A DNA stretch of 64,000 bases from Debaryomyces hansenii CBS767. Lineage: Eukaryota > Ascomycota > Pichiomycetes > Serinales > Debaryomycetaceae. The position numbers and the translations under genes were made by a program. Where the stretch lies: NCBI RefSeq assembly GCF_000006445.2, contig NC_006048.2, positions 1,798,001 to 1,862,000 of the forward strand, given 5' to 3'. The notes under the pieces are model-generated. The model was not told the DNA's origin, did not search any database, and saw only the letters and a list, made by a program, of their open reading frames with translations. Of the stretch, positions 27,836 to 38,353 are shown piece by piece; the stretch's first letter is position 1, and every line of letters starts with the position of its first letter.

Positions 27836-29305
27836 ATGTCACAAGATAATATTAGAATCGCCGTTCTAAGCGGTGGGACAGCTACAAATGAGCTTGTTTC
27901 GTTATTCAAATCAGTTTCTGCAAATATCACATACATTCTACCGATCCTGGACAACGGTGGTTCTACGTCAGAGTTGATACGTATCACGGGGGGACCTGCC
28001 ATTGGAGATATAAGGTCGCGTTTGACAAGGCTTATTCCCGAGAATCAAGAGCCTTTAAGGAAATTACTTAGCTTTAGGTTGTCTTCAGATCCACGAGAGG
28101 CCAAGGTTCAATGGAATGATATAGTTGATGGGACCCATCCATTGTGGGCGAATATAGATCCCTCAACTAGGGAAATATTTAGGGCATTTTTCATACATGT
28201 TCACGGCGATCTATTGAAGAGATCCAAACATCTGTTTTCGTTGCATACAAATAAGAGGCAATTTAGATACGAGCTAGCTAACGTGGGGAATCTTTTTTTA
28301 ACCGGCGGTAGATTATTCATCGGTTCTTTAGACTCAGCTATAGAGCTATTTTCCCGTTTGACTGGTATTGATGCCGATACCCAAGTTTTACCGTGTCTTA
28401 ATACAAACTTTACGTACCACATCACTGCTTTACTAGAGAATGGTTTAATTATAACTGGCCAATCCCAAATTTCCCATCCATCGGAATCTGACACTAAGGT
28501 GGATATTCACCCTCCTCCAATTCATGCGTCTCATCCTGGAACCCCACAAGAAGGAATAAACGATAACTCTGAATCGGTCTTTTTCCTTAGAACCAACGAT
28601 CCTGCTCATGTGAATTATAACGATACAAACAGTCTTGTATCCGATATATCGGACGATTCTTCTGACGAAGAGTCTGGCCATGTTCCTCAATATACACACC
28701 CGGCATTAAAGAAATCACAATTACATTTCAATAAATCTGATCATATCGAACCTTTGTTATCTCCAATTGAACGTATATATTATATTTCTCCTTATGGAGA
28801 AGAAATTTGCCCCACCGCAAACAGCAGAGTAACTAATAGCTTGGCAAATGCTGATGTGATCGTTTACTCCATCGGCTCATTAATGACAAGCATCGTACCT
28901 ATAGTCATTTTGAAAGGTGTGGGGAAAGCCATTGCGAATGATATCATACAAGAGAAAGGGGGCAGAAAGAAAAAGCGTATATTATTGTTAAACGGGGTCA
29001 ATGATAGGGAAACGTTTGGCATGACTGCAGCCGACTTCGTCAGAGTGATTGTTAAGCTGGCTACTTACTCATTAAGCGAAAGTAGAATGACATCCAATAT
29101 CGAAGACGTAAGTAATCAAATTCAGTGGAATAAATATATTACTCATTTATTTTACATGAAAGATCCGAAGATAGAAGTGGAGCGTGAATATTTAGAATCC
29201 GAAAAGAATATTTCATGCATAGAGGTGAAACGGGAAGAACATCAAGATTACTACGACTTAAATGATCTTGAAGTTAAGTTGAGGCATATAGCATACGGTA
29301 ACTAG
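27836..29305 (+). CDS. YvcK/CofD-like protein (YNL011C family)
   Basis: 489 residues from ATG at 27836; an in-frame GTG one codon earlier is not used as a start in yeast. The CofD/YvcK signatures are clear: VLSGGTATNELV (P-loop-like), LDNGGSTSELIR, GGPAIGDIRSRLTRL, NVGNLFLTGG, and YSIGSLMTSIVPIVILKGVG near the end. This Rossmann-like family includes bacterial 2-phospho-lactate transferase and the YvcK metabolic regulator that binds UDP-sugars. The fungal members, such as S. cerevisiae YNL011C, have no established function. An acidic, Ser-rich insertion (about 225-290) interrupts the domain. Confidence 0.88.
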   Translation: MSQDNIRIAVLSGGTATNELVSLFKSVSANITYILPILDNGGSTSELIRITGGPAIGDIRSRLTRLIPENQEPLRKLLSFRLSSDPREAKVQWNDIVDGTHPLWANIDPSTREIFRAFFIHVHGDLLKRSKHLFSLHTNKRQFRYELANVGNLFLTGGRLFIGSLDSAIELFSRLTGIDADTQVLPCLNTNFTYHITALLENGLIITGQSQISHPSESDTKVDIHPPPIHASHPGTPQEGINDNSESVFFLRTNDPAHVNYNDTNSLVSDISDDSSDEESGHVPQYTHPALKKSQLHFNKSDHIEPLLSPIERIYYISPYGEEICPTANSRVTNSLANADVIVYSIGSLMTSIVPIVILKGVGKAIANDIIQEKGGRKKKRILLLNGVNDRETFGMTAADFVRVIVKLATYSLSESRMTSNIEDVSNQIQWNKYITHLFYMKDPKIEVEREYLESEKNISCIEVKREEHQDYYDLNDLEVKLRHIAYGN

Positions 29306-29355
29306 AATTAAGGCATTTGTATTATTAAATAGTGCATGATTTATAGAATATATAT

Positions 29356-30276
29356 CTAATCATACCATATTTTAATTAACTCTTCGGAAACCGCAGAAGG
29401 AGTTAAGACCCCTAAATCAGTGATTAAAGCGGTAATATATTCATGCGGAGTGAAATCAATAAGCTGGGTCTTAAACAAATCTTCGTCATCGTCATCATTC
29501 TCTTGTTTTGATTGGATAGCAGTAGGCAAATCATTTGGTGCCAATGGGAACAATCTCACAAACTTATGCGATTCAGTAACCACATAAAATGGCTTATTAT
29601 TGGCTTTAGCGAGACAACCAATTTGATAAGATCCAATATGGTTAATAATACCACCACTTTCAGCCACACCTTCAGCACCCACCAAGATTTTATCAACCTT
29701 ATGTATAACGTAACCGACGGCATTGTCAACTATTAATTCTACTGGAATATCTGCTTCTCTTAAAAGTTTAGCCATGTGGTACCCTGTACCAGTAGGACGA
29801 GATTCTGTAACTATTACTCTAAAACGGAGCAACTTTTCGGATCTTGCTTTCAATAACAATTGATACACAACACGAGAGAAGGCATGCACCAAAATAGTAT
29901 CGTCATCCTTAATAAAGGGAAGACCAAAATCAGCCAGCTTTGCTCTTGATTCCTTGGCCCTTTGGACAAACAATTCACCATTCTCAACTAGATTCTGTTT
30001 GCACGATTCCCAATCGGAATATAAATTTGTGTTTCTTAAAACGAATCTCATAAACAAATCACAACCCGCAGAAAGCGAGATGGCATTAGGAATAGATGAT
30101 TTCAATATTTCTGTATTAGATTTTACTAAGTTAATCAACTCAGACGATGTAGATGGCTCTTTGATTCTCAACATGGTGACTAATGACTCAATGGCCGCAA
30201 TAGGCATAGTCATATCTTTATCCTCCTCTAAAAACTTGAGATAAGTTTGTTTGATATCGAAGCTTTCTTCCATCAT
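29356..30276 (-). CDS. GCN3: Translation initiation factor eIF2B subunit alpha
   Basis: 306 residues, the normal length for Gcn3 (305). An N-terminal helical domain is followed by the Rossmann-like eIF2B alpha/beta/delta domain: VIVTESRPTGTGYHMAKLL, VDNAVGYVIHKVDKILVGAEGV, GGIINHIGSYQIGCLAKANNKPFYVVTESHKF. Gcn3 is the regulatory subunit that senses phosphorylated eIF2 and mediates general amino-acid control. Two ATGs in tandem give MMEE; either may start. It is divergent with RPC37 over a TCACGTGA site. Confidence 0.95.
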   Translation of the reverse strand: MMEESFDIKQTYLKFLEEDKDMTMPIAAIESLVTMLRIKEPSTSSELINLVKSNTEILKSSIPNAISLSAGCDLFMRFVLRNTNLYSDWESCKQNLVENGELFVQRAKESRAKLADFGLPFIKDDDTILVHAFSRVVYQLLLKARSEKLLRFRVIVTESRPTGTGYHMAKLLREADIPVELIVDNAVGYVIHKVDKILVGAEGVAESGGIINHIGSYQIGCLAKANNKPFYVVTESHKFVRLFPLAPNDLPTAIQSKQENDDDDEDLFKTQLIDFTPHEYITALITDLGVLTPSAVSEELIKIWYD

Positions 30277-30382
30277 AAGTTTTCTATGCTATTTACAAAC
30301 TATACCGAAGTCTTAGCTGGTTTCTTAGGGCCTTCATTACTTGACTTCAGTAATATTCAATGAGATGTCACCAAATGCACAA

Positions 30383-30390
30383 TCACGTGA
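30383..30390. promoter_or_regulatory. TCACGTGA E-box between GCN3 and RPC37
   Basis: Perfect palindrome 107 bp from the GCN3 start and 89 bp from the preferred RPC37 start (30479). It would be coding if RPC37 began at 30365, which argues for the downstream start. Confidence 0.5.
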
Positions 30391-30478
30391 TCGATTTACT
30401 CTAAAGAATTTTAAGATGGGATGGTTCATTGATACCGTAGATCCCTGTGTTCAAGGAACTATTATGGCTGCATCTTCT

Positions 30479-31294
30479 ATGTCAAACGAGGCTTTATTCG
30501 TCGAGGAAGACGACCACATGAATGTCGATTCAGACTCAGAATCACCAGTCCAATTTCACGAAGCTTACGAGGAGCAACCTAGCGATGATGATCCTATCGT
30601 TGAATCGATCCCGCTTATAATGAATGGGTTACCAGACAGATCCAGACAATCTTTACACATATTACAATACACGGGTAGACCCAAGGCCCGTGACTTTTCG
30701 AACGAATACCCAACAGTATCAGTGAAAGAGGAATCCAACTATCTTGAGGTTAAAGTACCGTTGGATACTCAGAAGTTTTACGATGAATCAAAAACCGAAG
30801 AATGGGGGACGGAAGTAACAGAACACAGCTTACAAGGGGTATTAAACAAGACTAAAGGAGGATTATATGCTGGTCAATTAGTCAAAGATGATGATGATGA
30901 CAAAAGAAAATTTGTGTTGATACCGGTTGATAGCACCGCACAATTAAGGCCTTCTTTCAATTACCTAGATGAATTGGAAGCATCTAAACTGGCCCAGCGT
31001 AGAGCAGATAATTTTGAGACCCAAAAGCCAAGTAATATCCAGATTTTGCAAACTTCTGCCAAGTCAAATTCCCAGGCTAACTCAGGGGATGGATTTGCTA
31101 ATCATACATTGGGTGAATCATTAAAACACGTTAAGAAGTTTACAGAAGAAGAATGGTCGTCCTTCCAATGGGTAGGATCAGAAAATAAGAAGACTCAAGA
31201 GTATAAAGAACATCTCAATCATGGCGCAGACGGAATTGAGTTGGCTACTGAAACAGATATGAGTGCATATATCGACGCTTTGACTCAATACTAA
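30479..31294 (+). CDS. RPC37: RNA polymerase III subunit Rpc37
   Basis: 271 residues from ATG at 30479. In-frame ATGs also occur at 30365 and 30464. I prefer 30479 because MSNEALFVEEDD aligns with the start of known Rpc37 (MS..LFV.EED) and the longer form would place a promoter-type TCACGTGA inside the coding region. Conserved blocks are SIPLIMNGLPDRSRQSLHILQY with GRPK, VPLDTQKFYDES and the C-terminal EEEWSSFQWVGSE. Rpc37 forms the Pol III heterodimer with Rpc53 for termination and reinitiation, and is related to human RPC5. Several CTG codons occur and may encode Ser. Confidence 0.88.
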   Translation: MSNEALFVEEDDHMNVDSDSESPVQFHEAYEEQPSDDDPIVESIPLIMNGLPDRSRQSLHILQYTGRPKARDFSNEYPTVSVKEESNYLEVKVPLDTQKFYDESKTEEWGTEVTEHSLQGVLNKTKGGLYAGQLVKDDDDDKRKFVLIPVDSTAQLRPSFNYLDELEASKLAQRRADNFETQKPSNIQILQTSAKSNSQANSGDGFANHTLGESLKHVKKFTEEEWSSFQWVGSENKKTQEYKEHLNHGADGIELATETDMSAYIDALTQY

Positions 31295-31391
31295 TAATGG
31301 AAGAGAGTAGGGTATTATAGGCATTACCGTATAGTGTATATTAGTTTAAATAGGTTGGCTTAATGCATACGTCTAAGTAGACTTTTAAAAT

Positions 31392-31399
31392 TCACGTGA
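31392..31399. promoter_or_regulatory. TCACGTGA E-box upstream of DBP7
   Basis: Perfect palindrome 94 bp before the DBP7 ATG. An RRPE-like TGAAAAATTA follows at 31434-31443. Confidence 0.5.
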
Positions 31400-31492
31400 G
31401 AGCCATCATGCGGCTCACTATATTTATTATACGTGAAAAATTATACTAAGTATGAAATCTTATCAATAAACTTGCAACGAATTATTACAAAA

Positions 31493-33889
31493 ATGGACGA
31501 AGATGACGGGTTATTGTTGAACTTTGCTGCTCCTAGCAGTTCAGAACCAACAGGAAACAAGGCAAAAAAGTCTGGAAATAAAGTTACTGGTGGAAGATGG
31601 AAGGATCGTCGTAAGCTTCAATTATCTTTACAAGGAAGAGGTAGAAATCAGAAAAAAGAGAAAATAGTGGCAACCGGAGTCAATAGTACCGATATCGACA
31701 ATTCTAGATTGGATAGAGCAAAGGAGTCATTGGATACTGCTAAAGAAAAACCAGCACAAGAGAAAAGAAGAGTTCCAACGAATCAAGATCATTTAGGTCC
31801 ATCATCGAAGAGAATAAAATTCAAAGAAACGTCGGGTGAATTTGGTGGAAAGAACAGCTCTTATGTTTCATCATTATTTACTTCTAACGAAGCCAGCTCT
31901 ACTTTAACACCAACGGATACTTCTGCGGCAACCACTACGTATTTACCATCCAATGCACCATTGAAGGATGCAACAACTTTTGACGGTCTTGGGCTTAATG
32001 ACAAATTGGCCACCCATTTAACAGAATCATTGCGTTTCAAAGCCCCAACCAAAGTACAAAGATCAGTCATTCCAAGCTTGATAGCAACTCAGAGAGATTT
32101 GTTTGTTAAGGCACAGACAGGTTCTGGTAAAACTTTATCATTCTTACTACCAATTTTTCACAAGTTAATGTCAGAAGAGAAGTACAAAATCACTCGTGAA
32201 TCCGGATTGTTTGCAATTATTTTAGTTCCAACTAGAGAATTGTGTACTCAAATTTATGGTGTCTTAGAAACATTAGTTAGATGTCACCACCATATTGTAC
32301 CAGGTATTGTTATTGGTGGAGAAAAGAAAAAATCTGAAAAGGCAAGGCTTAGAAAGGGTGTGAATATCTTGGTTGCAACTCCAGGGAGATTAGCAGACCA
32401 TATGGAAAATACTACGTCTTTGGACGTAAGCCAATTGAGATGGTTGATTTTGGATGAAGGTGACAGATTGACAGAACTAGGTTTTGAAGAGACAATTACC
32501 AAAATTACTGACAATATTTCTAAAAACTCGAAGATATCTGAAACTATACACAAATATCAGGGATTACCAACCGAAAGAGTTAATGTTTTATGTTCTGCTA
32601 CAATTCAAGATAATGTAAAGAAATTAGGTAATATGATTTTGAATAATCCTGAAACCATATCTGTTGATTCTAATAAACAAATTGAGGGAACTCTTAACTT
32701 TGATGATGAAGAAGAACAAAACAATTTCGATTCTAACAATTCAGAAGGAAAGAGAATGTCTGCACCAGATCAATTGATTCAAAAAATCTTAGTTGTACCA
32801 CCGAAATTGAGACTTGTCGCTCTCAGTGCAATGTTGAAGAAGTTATCCAAGGAAACTAATAGCCTTGATGACGGGGTCAATAGGAGAACTATTGTCTTTT
32901 TTTCGTGTTCGGATTCTCTTAACTTCCATTTCGATGTGTTTACTAGAAATGGTAACATGTTCAAAAAGAGAAAAAATAGAGAGACTGATAAATTCGAGAC
33001 AGTTGAAGTTCCATATTATTCTAAGTACGACAATGAGGATGATAATGAAGAAGATAAACCAAGCATTTTAACTGCACCTATATTAGGATCAAACTCATGT
33101 GTATATAAACTTCATGGTTCTTTATCACAGCAACAGCGTGCAACCACATTACAAGCGTTCATCAAAGAAAAAAACGAAGGCAAAAATTCAGCTAAACATT
33201 CCATCTTGTTCTGTACTGATGTCGCTTCTCGTGGTTTGGATTTACCAAACATTTCCAGCGTTATTGAGTATGACCCACCTTTCAGTGTTGAAGATCATTT
33301 GCATAGAATTGGGAGATCTGCGAGAGTTGGTAATGAAGGTAGTGCTGTTTTATTCTTGTTACCTGGGAATGAAGAAGGTTATGTTGATGGAAAAATCAGA
33401 GTAGTTCATCCAAAAGAGGATAACCTTAGAATTATCAGCTATGAAGACGTTTTAAAAGAAGGTTTTGCTGAACCTGAAGAAGACCAAGAAGAAAAGAAGG
33501 CATCAACCAAACCTGACCCTAAGAAGAGATTTGGTAAATGGGATATTCATGCTACTACATGGCATTTAGATGTTGAAAGATGGTTATTGGAAGATAGTAC
33601 CGCTCACGACAGGGCGGTCCAAGCATTTACTTCACATATTAGAGCATATGCTACTCATTTATCTACAGAGAGGAGTTTCTTTAATGTAAAACTATTACAT
33701 TTAGGTCATTTGGCTAAGAGTTTTGGGTTGAGAGAAACTCCTAAGAAGTTAGGTAAATCTGTAGGAGGTAATACAGGACTCCAAGATGTGAATAATAGTA
33801 AAAAGATAAAGAAAGAGGATCCAAGGAAAAAAATGTTAAGAATGGCAAAGATGGCCATTAATTCGAACAGTAGTGAATTTAACTATTAG
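31493..33889 (+). CDS. DBP7: ATP-dependent RNA helicase Dbp7
   Basis: 798 residues from ATG at 31493; the upstream in-frame GTG (31433) is not a yeast start. The N-terminus [12 protein letters not shown] and the basic block [11 protein letters not shown] are Dbp7 hallmarks. DEAD-box motifs: Q motif region [19 protein letters not shown] (about 207-214), PTRELCTQ, motif II as DEGD rather than [27 protein letters not shown] and [10 protein letters not shown]. Dbp7 is a nucleolar helicase of early 60S assembly. Acidic inserts in domain 2 are typical. Promoter elements TCACGTGA and RRPE-like fit a ribosome-biogenesis gene. Confidence 0.95.
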
Positions 33890-33958
33890 TTATTTTATAC
33901 CTACCTACTCTGTATACTAGTTTCAATATATCAAGCATTTATATCGCATCAGTAAACC

Positions 33959-34942
33959 TTAAATCAATCCATTATCTTTAAGCTGCGTATAATGTGCTTC
34001 TCTAAATCCTTTATCACTCCATAATCCATGATTCTCTCCAATCAAATAACCAAGATTACATTGCATGTAATAATCATTTTTAAGCCTGATGTTTTCGATA
34101 ACATCATCCAACAAAATTGCTTTACCCACTGCAATTCCATCACCTAAACCTGGGTGTTTAACATTTACAATATGTATGTGAAAATGATAATAGGATGGTT
34201 GATAATGGATAAATATTCTTAATTCATCGGACTTAATTGGGAATGTTTTGCTAGCGATCTTTCGTATTTTATTCTGAATGTTTATCAAAAATGAAAGGTG
34301 TGAAGCGTTTAAATCTCTAACAGAAGAAATATCAGTTCTATTGACTATGCAACAAAGATACAAGGAGTCCATATTGATTTTATCCCACTTCATATCTGGC
34401 AAAAGTACAAATCCTTCCTGTAGGTCCTTATCGTGGTATATGAATGTTTCTGACTCTTTCCCTTCAAACAAAATATTATAGACCCATTTGATTCTATCAC
34501 CTTTCATTGATTCTATATAAGGCTTGACGAACTTTTCATATGTTTCTGGCGTTTCCAATACATAATGGAGATTTTGCTGCCCGTACTTCTTGATGTGGGT
34601 TTCAGTCGCTGGATATATGATGTTGAGTTTGCCTGACGGTAAATCAGGTAAAGATTGTGTAATCAAAGCCAGTGACCAGTAGTATATATCATTATGATTT
34701 ATTATTTGCAAATCCTCTACCAACTCATTAACTTTAACATTAGACTCATCGGTGATAAAATGTGACTTCTCAATAGAAATAATAGCATCATCGGAATTGA
34801 TTTTACCAAGTAACACAATTGATTTGGTTTGGGGATCAGTCTTCAATAACTTAGAGAATTTGAATTGACTTACTAGCTCTGAAACATTAGCAGTCATATT
34901 GTTAACCTTACAAGAAGTATATTCGTGAAAAAAAGTTGTCAT
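33959..34942 (-). CDS. DCS1: Scavenger mRNA decapping enzyme Dcs1 (DcpS)
   Basis: 327 residues from ATG at 34942. A second in-frame ATG at 34897 (MTANVSELVSQFKF) matches the start of characterised Dcs1 better and may be the real start. The DcpS N-terminal dimer domain contains NDIYYWSLALITQSLP and KLNIIYPATETHIKKYGQQN. The HIT domain ends with the catalytic triad block HYQPSYYHFHIHIVNVKHPG. DcpS hydrolyses the m7GpppN cap left after 3'-5' mRNA decay. Yeast Dcs1 also activates Xrn1 in respiration. The motif His residues are all intact. Confidence 0.92.
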   Translation of the reverse strand: MTTFFHEYTSCKVNNMTANVSELVSQFKFSKLLKTDPQTKSIVLLGKINSDDAIISIEKSHFITDESNVKVNELVEDLQIINHNDIYYWSLALITQSLPDLPSGKLNIIYPATETHIKKYGQQNLHYVLETPETYEKFVKPYIESMKGDRIKWVYNILFEGKESETFIYHDKDLQEGFVLLPDMKWDKINMDSLYLCCIVNRTDISSVRDLNASHLSFLINIQNKIRKIASKTFPIKSDELRIFIHYQPSYYHFHIHIVNVKHPGLGDGIAVGKAILLDDVIENIRLKNDYYMQCNLGYLIGENHGLWSDKGFREAHYTQLKDNGLI

Positions 34943-34986
34943 TCTAAGATCGCACTTAAAATATATATATATACACTAGTATTAAA

Positions 34987-36234
34987 TTAATTTTCCTCTT
35001 GATCATCACTTTCGTCATCGTCATCCTCATTCAAGTCAAAACAGACCCAGCTGGGCCATGCAAATTCGTCTCTTATTATATTTCTCAATTGTTCAACCAA
35101 AAATCTTTCCACTTTACCAACGTTACGCAAAGCATTTTGTTCTGCTTCACCTATTTCGGATTCAATTTTCACCTTTTTGATAATGTCAATCCTTTCTCTA
35201 TTTATTGGTCCAGAGACATAATCTACAAAATTTCCTCCAGTATTGGTGGCCCCCATATGTTCTGGAGTTGAGTTCTGAGTGCTTGATGTGAAGTAATCTG
35301 AATTTATATCATTAACGTCACAGAGAAATGAGAAGAACACAGAGTTCTTCAAATATGCTATGGTGATAATTGAATGTATCACTAAATCTGTTACATGTAG
35401 TTTGATTGGCAATGAAATAAAGTTAGGAGACGGGTAGTTAACCAATAAATTAACTGTTAGCTCCAAATGCAAATCACCATTATACTTGACTTCGGCAATT
35501 AATTGAATATCATTTTCTCCTCTAGTGGAGCAGGGTTCTTTCGATGTGAGTCTGAATCCATTCTTGTGAGTGTCGCTACCTGAGAACTTTGACGGATCTT
35601 TATTCTTGTAGTACGAAGATGGGTTACTTTTAAGGGTGGCGTAAGGGTTTTGGTTAAGTATATTTGTTGGTGTATCCGTACCTGTGTGTGTTCCAGTGGC
35701 ATTGAGATTACCAAGACCAACATAATTCATATTATAATTATGCATGTAGTTTAGATTATTATTCCCCATAATCAAGGAGAACGGGTCCAGGGAAGCACGA
35801 GATCTCCTAAGATCTGTAAGAGGAGGTCGTGGAGGGCTAGCAAGCCTCGATCTATCAGCCTCACTGGTGAAGGTATGTATATTCGGATCTTCTGTAATTA
35901 TTGATAAATCATTACTTCTGTCTCCGTCGTATTCGTCATCCTCATCGTCGTCACTGGAATTAGTATCTTCCGAGACTCCTTGCTGCATATAAACGTTTTT
36001 CCTTTCCTTTTCATCATCGTCTCCTTCATCTTCATAAAAATCGTCGAACGGGTCTCCTATGTGTCGAATAGTGATTTCTGGAGGTGAGTTTCCAAGACTG
36101 AAATCTGACACCGACAAATTGTCAATAAACGATGGTAGCGATATACTCTGAAATTGATTATCAAGGAATTCCTTGATTGATTCATTCAACGACTCATCTG
36201 AAACAAGCTCCGACCAATTGATATCAAATGACAT
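34987..36234 (-). CDS. MDM12: ERMES subunit Mdm12
   Basis: 415 residues from ATG at 36234 ([19 protein letters not shown]), the conserved Mdm12 start. An in-frame ATG at 36309 would add 25 residues ([18 protein letters not shown]...) and cannot be fully excluded. The SMP lipid-transfer domain is split by a long acidic and Ser/Asn-rich insert (about 85-235), as in other Mdm12 proteins. Later blocks include [36 protein letters not shown] and [23 protein letters not shown]. Mdm12 bridges Mmm1 and Mdm10/Mdm34 at ER-mitochondria contact sites and transports phospholipids. Acidic residues close the C-terminus. Confidence 0.93.
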   Translation of the reverse strand: MSFDINWSELVSDESLNESIKEFLDNQFQSISLPSFIDNLSVSDFSLGNSPPEITIRHIGDPFDDFYEDEGDDDEKERKNVYMQQGVSEDTNSSDDDEDDEYDGDRSNDLSIITEDPNIHTFTSEADRSRLASPPRPPLTDLRRSRASLDPFSLIMGNNNLNYMHNYNMNYVGLGNLNATGTHTGTDTPTNILNQNPYATLKSNPSSYYKNKDPSKFSGSDTHKNGFRLTSKEPCSTRGENDIQLIAEVKYNGDLHLELTVNLLVNYPSPNFISLPIKLHVTDLVIHSIITIAYLKNSVFFSFLCDVNDINSDYFTSSTQNSTPEHMGATNTGGNFVDYVSGPINRERIDIIKKVKIESEIGEAEQNALRNVGKVERFLVEQLRNIIRDEFAWPSWVCFDLNEDDDDESDDQEEN

Positions 36235-36309
36235 TAAAAAAGGATCATCTATTGGCTTCTTATGCAATCTACATGCTAATGTTGATGGTTTTTGACTTGA
36301 ATAGTTCAT

Positions 36310-36738
36310 AATTACACAAAACCATCCTTAAGTTCGTAACTAATCCTATATCAAACAACGTATATAAACCTAGTCTTTCTAATAGATAATGGGGGGTTCC
36401 AGAGTATTAGTCTCCGATAATCGTTCCTATCAGTTGAGTTATTCCATATACTCCATATAAGAATCTAGAAATAGCCTATCGGTCTGTCATCGGCTATGAA
36501 ATTGTCCGGGACAACTCCGCAAAATCTGGGGAGTGAAAAATTCCTATATATATATAACTATATTCGGATGAATATTTTAGAGACCTTAAAAAAAGCTAGC
36601 TGCTTAATAAAATTCATTCACATTTAAGGAGATACATGTATATAATACTTCAAGTATCAGTGAATTCATCCAAAAAAGTATATATTTTTCCAGAGAACTA
36701 GCCATAAATATAATAGCGATAAGACTTGAGGATTCGTC
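36310..36738. other. Divergent promoter MDM12 / oxidoreductase
   Basis: About 430 bp. It includes the hyphenated palindrome TTGTCC-G-GGACAA at 36502-36514, about 225 bp before the oxidoreductase start, and AT-rich TATA-like stretches after 36541. Nothing else is recognised. Confidence 0.5.
36502..36514. promoter_or_regulatory. TTGTCCGGGACAA palindrome upstream of the oxidoreductase
   Basis: Perfect 6-bp arms around a central G with a CCGGG core, which resembles a site for a dimeric zinc-cluster regulator. The regulator is unknown. It lies between MDM12 and the oxidoreductase gene. Confidence 0.4.
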
Positions 36739-37920
36739 ATGGTAGCCAGTTCATTACAAATAGTTGTTATTGGCGCAGGGCTTATTGGACCACGTCATGC
36801 CCAACATGTTTACCAGAATCCGCAAACCAAGCTCTTCGGATTCGTTGATCCAACTCCAGCTGGAGATGCTGCAGCTGAAAAATTCAAAGTTCGTTCCTTT
36901 AAGTCCATTAGTGAGATGATTCAGAACTGTAACGAAACAAACACACCATATCCTGATGGAGCAATAGTATGTACTCCTAATTCGCTACACATTAGTGTTG
37001 CAGCAGAATTAGCATCTCACGGAATCCACTTGTTGGTAGAGAAGCCATTATCTTCAAGCGCAGAAGAATCAAAGGCATTGGAGGAATATACGAAGATGAA
37101 GAATGTTAAGTTATTAGTTGGTCATCATAGAAGATTTAATCCTTTTATCATAGAAACTAAGAAGAATTTGAGTAAGGTTGGCAATATTGTCGCCGTTCAG
37201 GGGGTATGGACTACCCGTAAAGCTGATAAATACTTCGATGTTTCGCCATGGCGGACAGACATCACGACTGGTGGTGGTGCATTATTAATTAACATGGTAC
37301 ATGATATTGATTTATTACAGTACTTGTTTGGACCTGTAGCAAGAGTTTATGCAGAACCTTTAACGAAGGAAAGAATTCAATACCCAAATGCAGACGAAGG
37401 AGCTGCGTTAACTTTGAGATTTAAAAATGGTGTCTGTGGTACATTTATTTGTTCTGACAGTGTTACTTCCCCCTTCAATTTTGAGGCTGGCACCGGTGAA
37501 AATCCAACCATTCCATTCCATGAAGGATTAGAAGGATTCTACCGTATTTTCGGGTCAGAAGGCACACTCTCTGTACCAGATCTTAATTTATATCATCAGA
37601 AAAACATAAAAATACCAGAAGATAAGAGCTGGTTAAGTCCAGTAGTCAAAGAAGCCTTGGTTTCAAACCGTGAACAAGCGTTACATTCCACGTTACCATT
37701 CGATTTTCAGTTAGATCACTTCATTGATGTTATTAATAACAAGCAGGAGCCATTCTGTACGGCCGAGGATGGTATGTCTGCTTTGCTTTGTATTGATGCA
37801 CTTATAAAATCCTTGAAATCAGGCTTACCTGAATTGGTGGAAGATGTAAATCACATCTTGCCAAATTATGATTCCTTGGGCTTAGATGAAGCGAATCCAG
37901 TCCTCTTTAAACATAATTAA
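36739..37920 (+). CDS. Gfo/Idh/MocA family NAD(P)-dependent oxidoreductase
   Basis: 393 residues. An N-terminal Rossmann fold starts with VVIGAGLIGPRHAQHV (about 9-24). Next come VCTPNSLH and the family motif EKPLS, then the catalytic-site region GGGALLINMVHDIDLLQYLFG in which His/Asp are conserved. The C-terminal substrate domain contains FYRIFGSEGTLSVPD. Members oxidise sugars, inositols or similar polyols with NAD(P). Closest in feel to bacterial inositol 2-dehydrogenase-type enzymes, which suggests acquisition or retention in this yeast lineage; that is inference. The substrate cannot be named. No peroxisomal or mitochondrial signal is seen. Confidence 0.88.
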   Translation: MVASSLQIVVIGAGLIGPRHAQHVYQNPQTKLFGFVDPTPAGDAAAEKFKVRSFKSISEMIQNCNETNTPYPDGAIVCTPNSLHISVAAELASHGIHLLVEKPLSSSAEESKALEEYTKMKNVKLLVGHHRRFNPFIIETKKNLSKVGNIVAVQGVWTTRKADKYFDVSPWRTDITTGGGALLINMVHDIDLLQYLFGPVARVYAEPLTKERIQYPNADEGAALTLRFKNGVCGTFICSDSVTSPFNFEAGTGENPTIPFHEGLEGFYRIFGSEGTLSVPDLNLYHQKNIKIPEDKSWLSPVVKEALVSNREQALHSTLPFDFQLDHFIDVINNKQEPFCTAEDGMSALLCIDALIKSLKSGLPELVEDVNHILPNYDSLGLDEANPVLFKHN

Positions 37921-38353
37921 ATGGAAGATATATTGATAGAATATGCAACGTAAATCTAATGAACAACTAATATTTAAAACATTTGTAGTTTATACTATTC
38001 ATACCAATTTAGACTTATTGCACACTTCTTGAAAAGCTGCAAAAATCCTTAATTTTTTCATTTCTCGCACAGCTTGAAAAGTTTACAATTTTTTAATTAT
38101 AATTGTCAAGTAAGTTGAACTCCTGGCTATATGTTACTGTACGGTTTGCTACAGACATCCTGAAAATGGGAAGGAACAGCTTAGTAGATATTTGTAATAC
38201 TACTTCCCATATATGATAGTTGCCTTTTTGTGTCATTAGCCCAAAGTACACGACCACGGTTTAACCAGTTAAAATTAAATAATTAACAGTAGTAATAAAG
38301 CATTGAATAGATAATCAATCGTAATTACATACTAAAGACTAACACTATACACA
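37921..38353. other. Intergenic region upstream of the complex I B8 gene
   Basis: 433 bp, AT-rich, with no tRNA, repeat or clear CCAAT/E-box element recognised. Confidence 0.4.

Noticed and set aside
31433..31492. Upstream GTG start for DBP7, and TTG starts for PSF1, RRP12 and the 51868-53232 gene
   Set aside because: Yeast nuclear genes start at ATG; conserved N-termini begin at the downstream ATGs.
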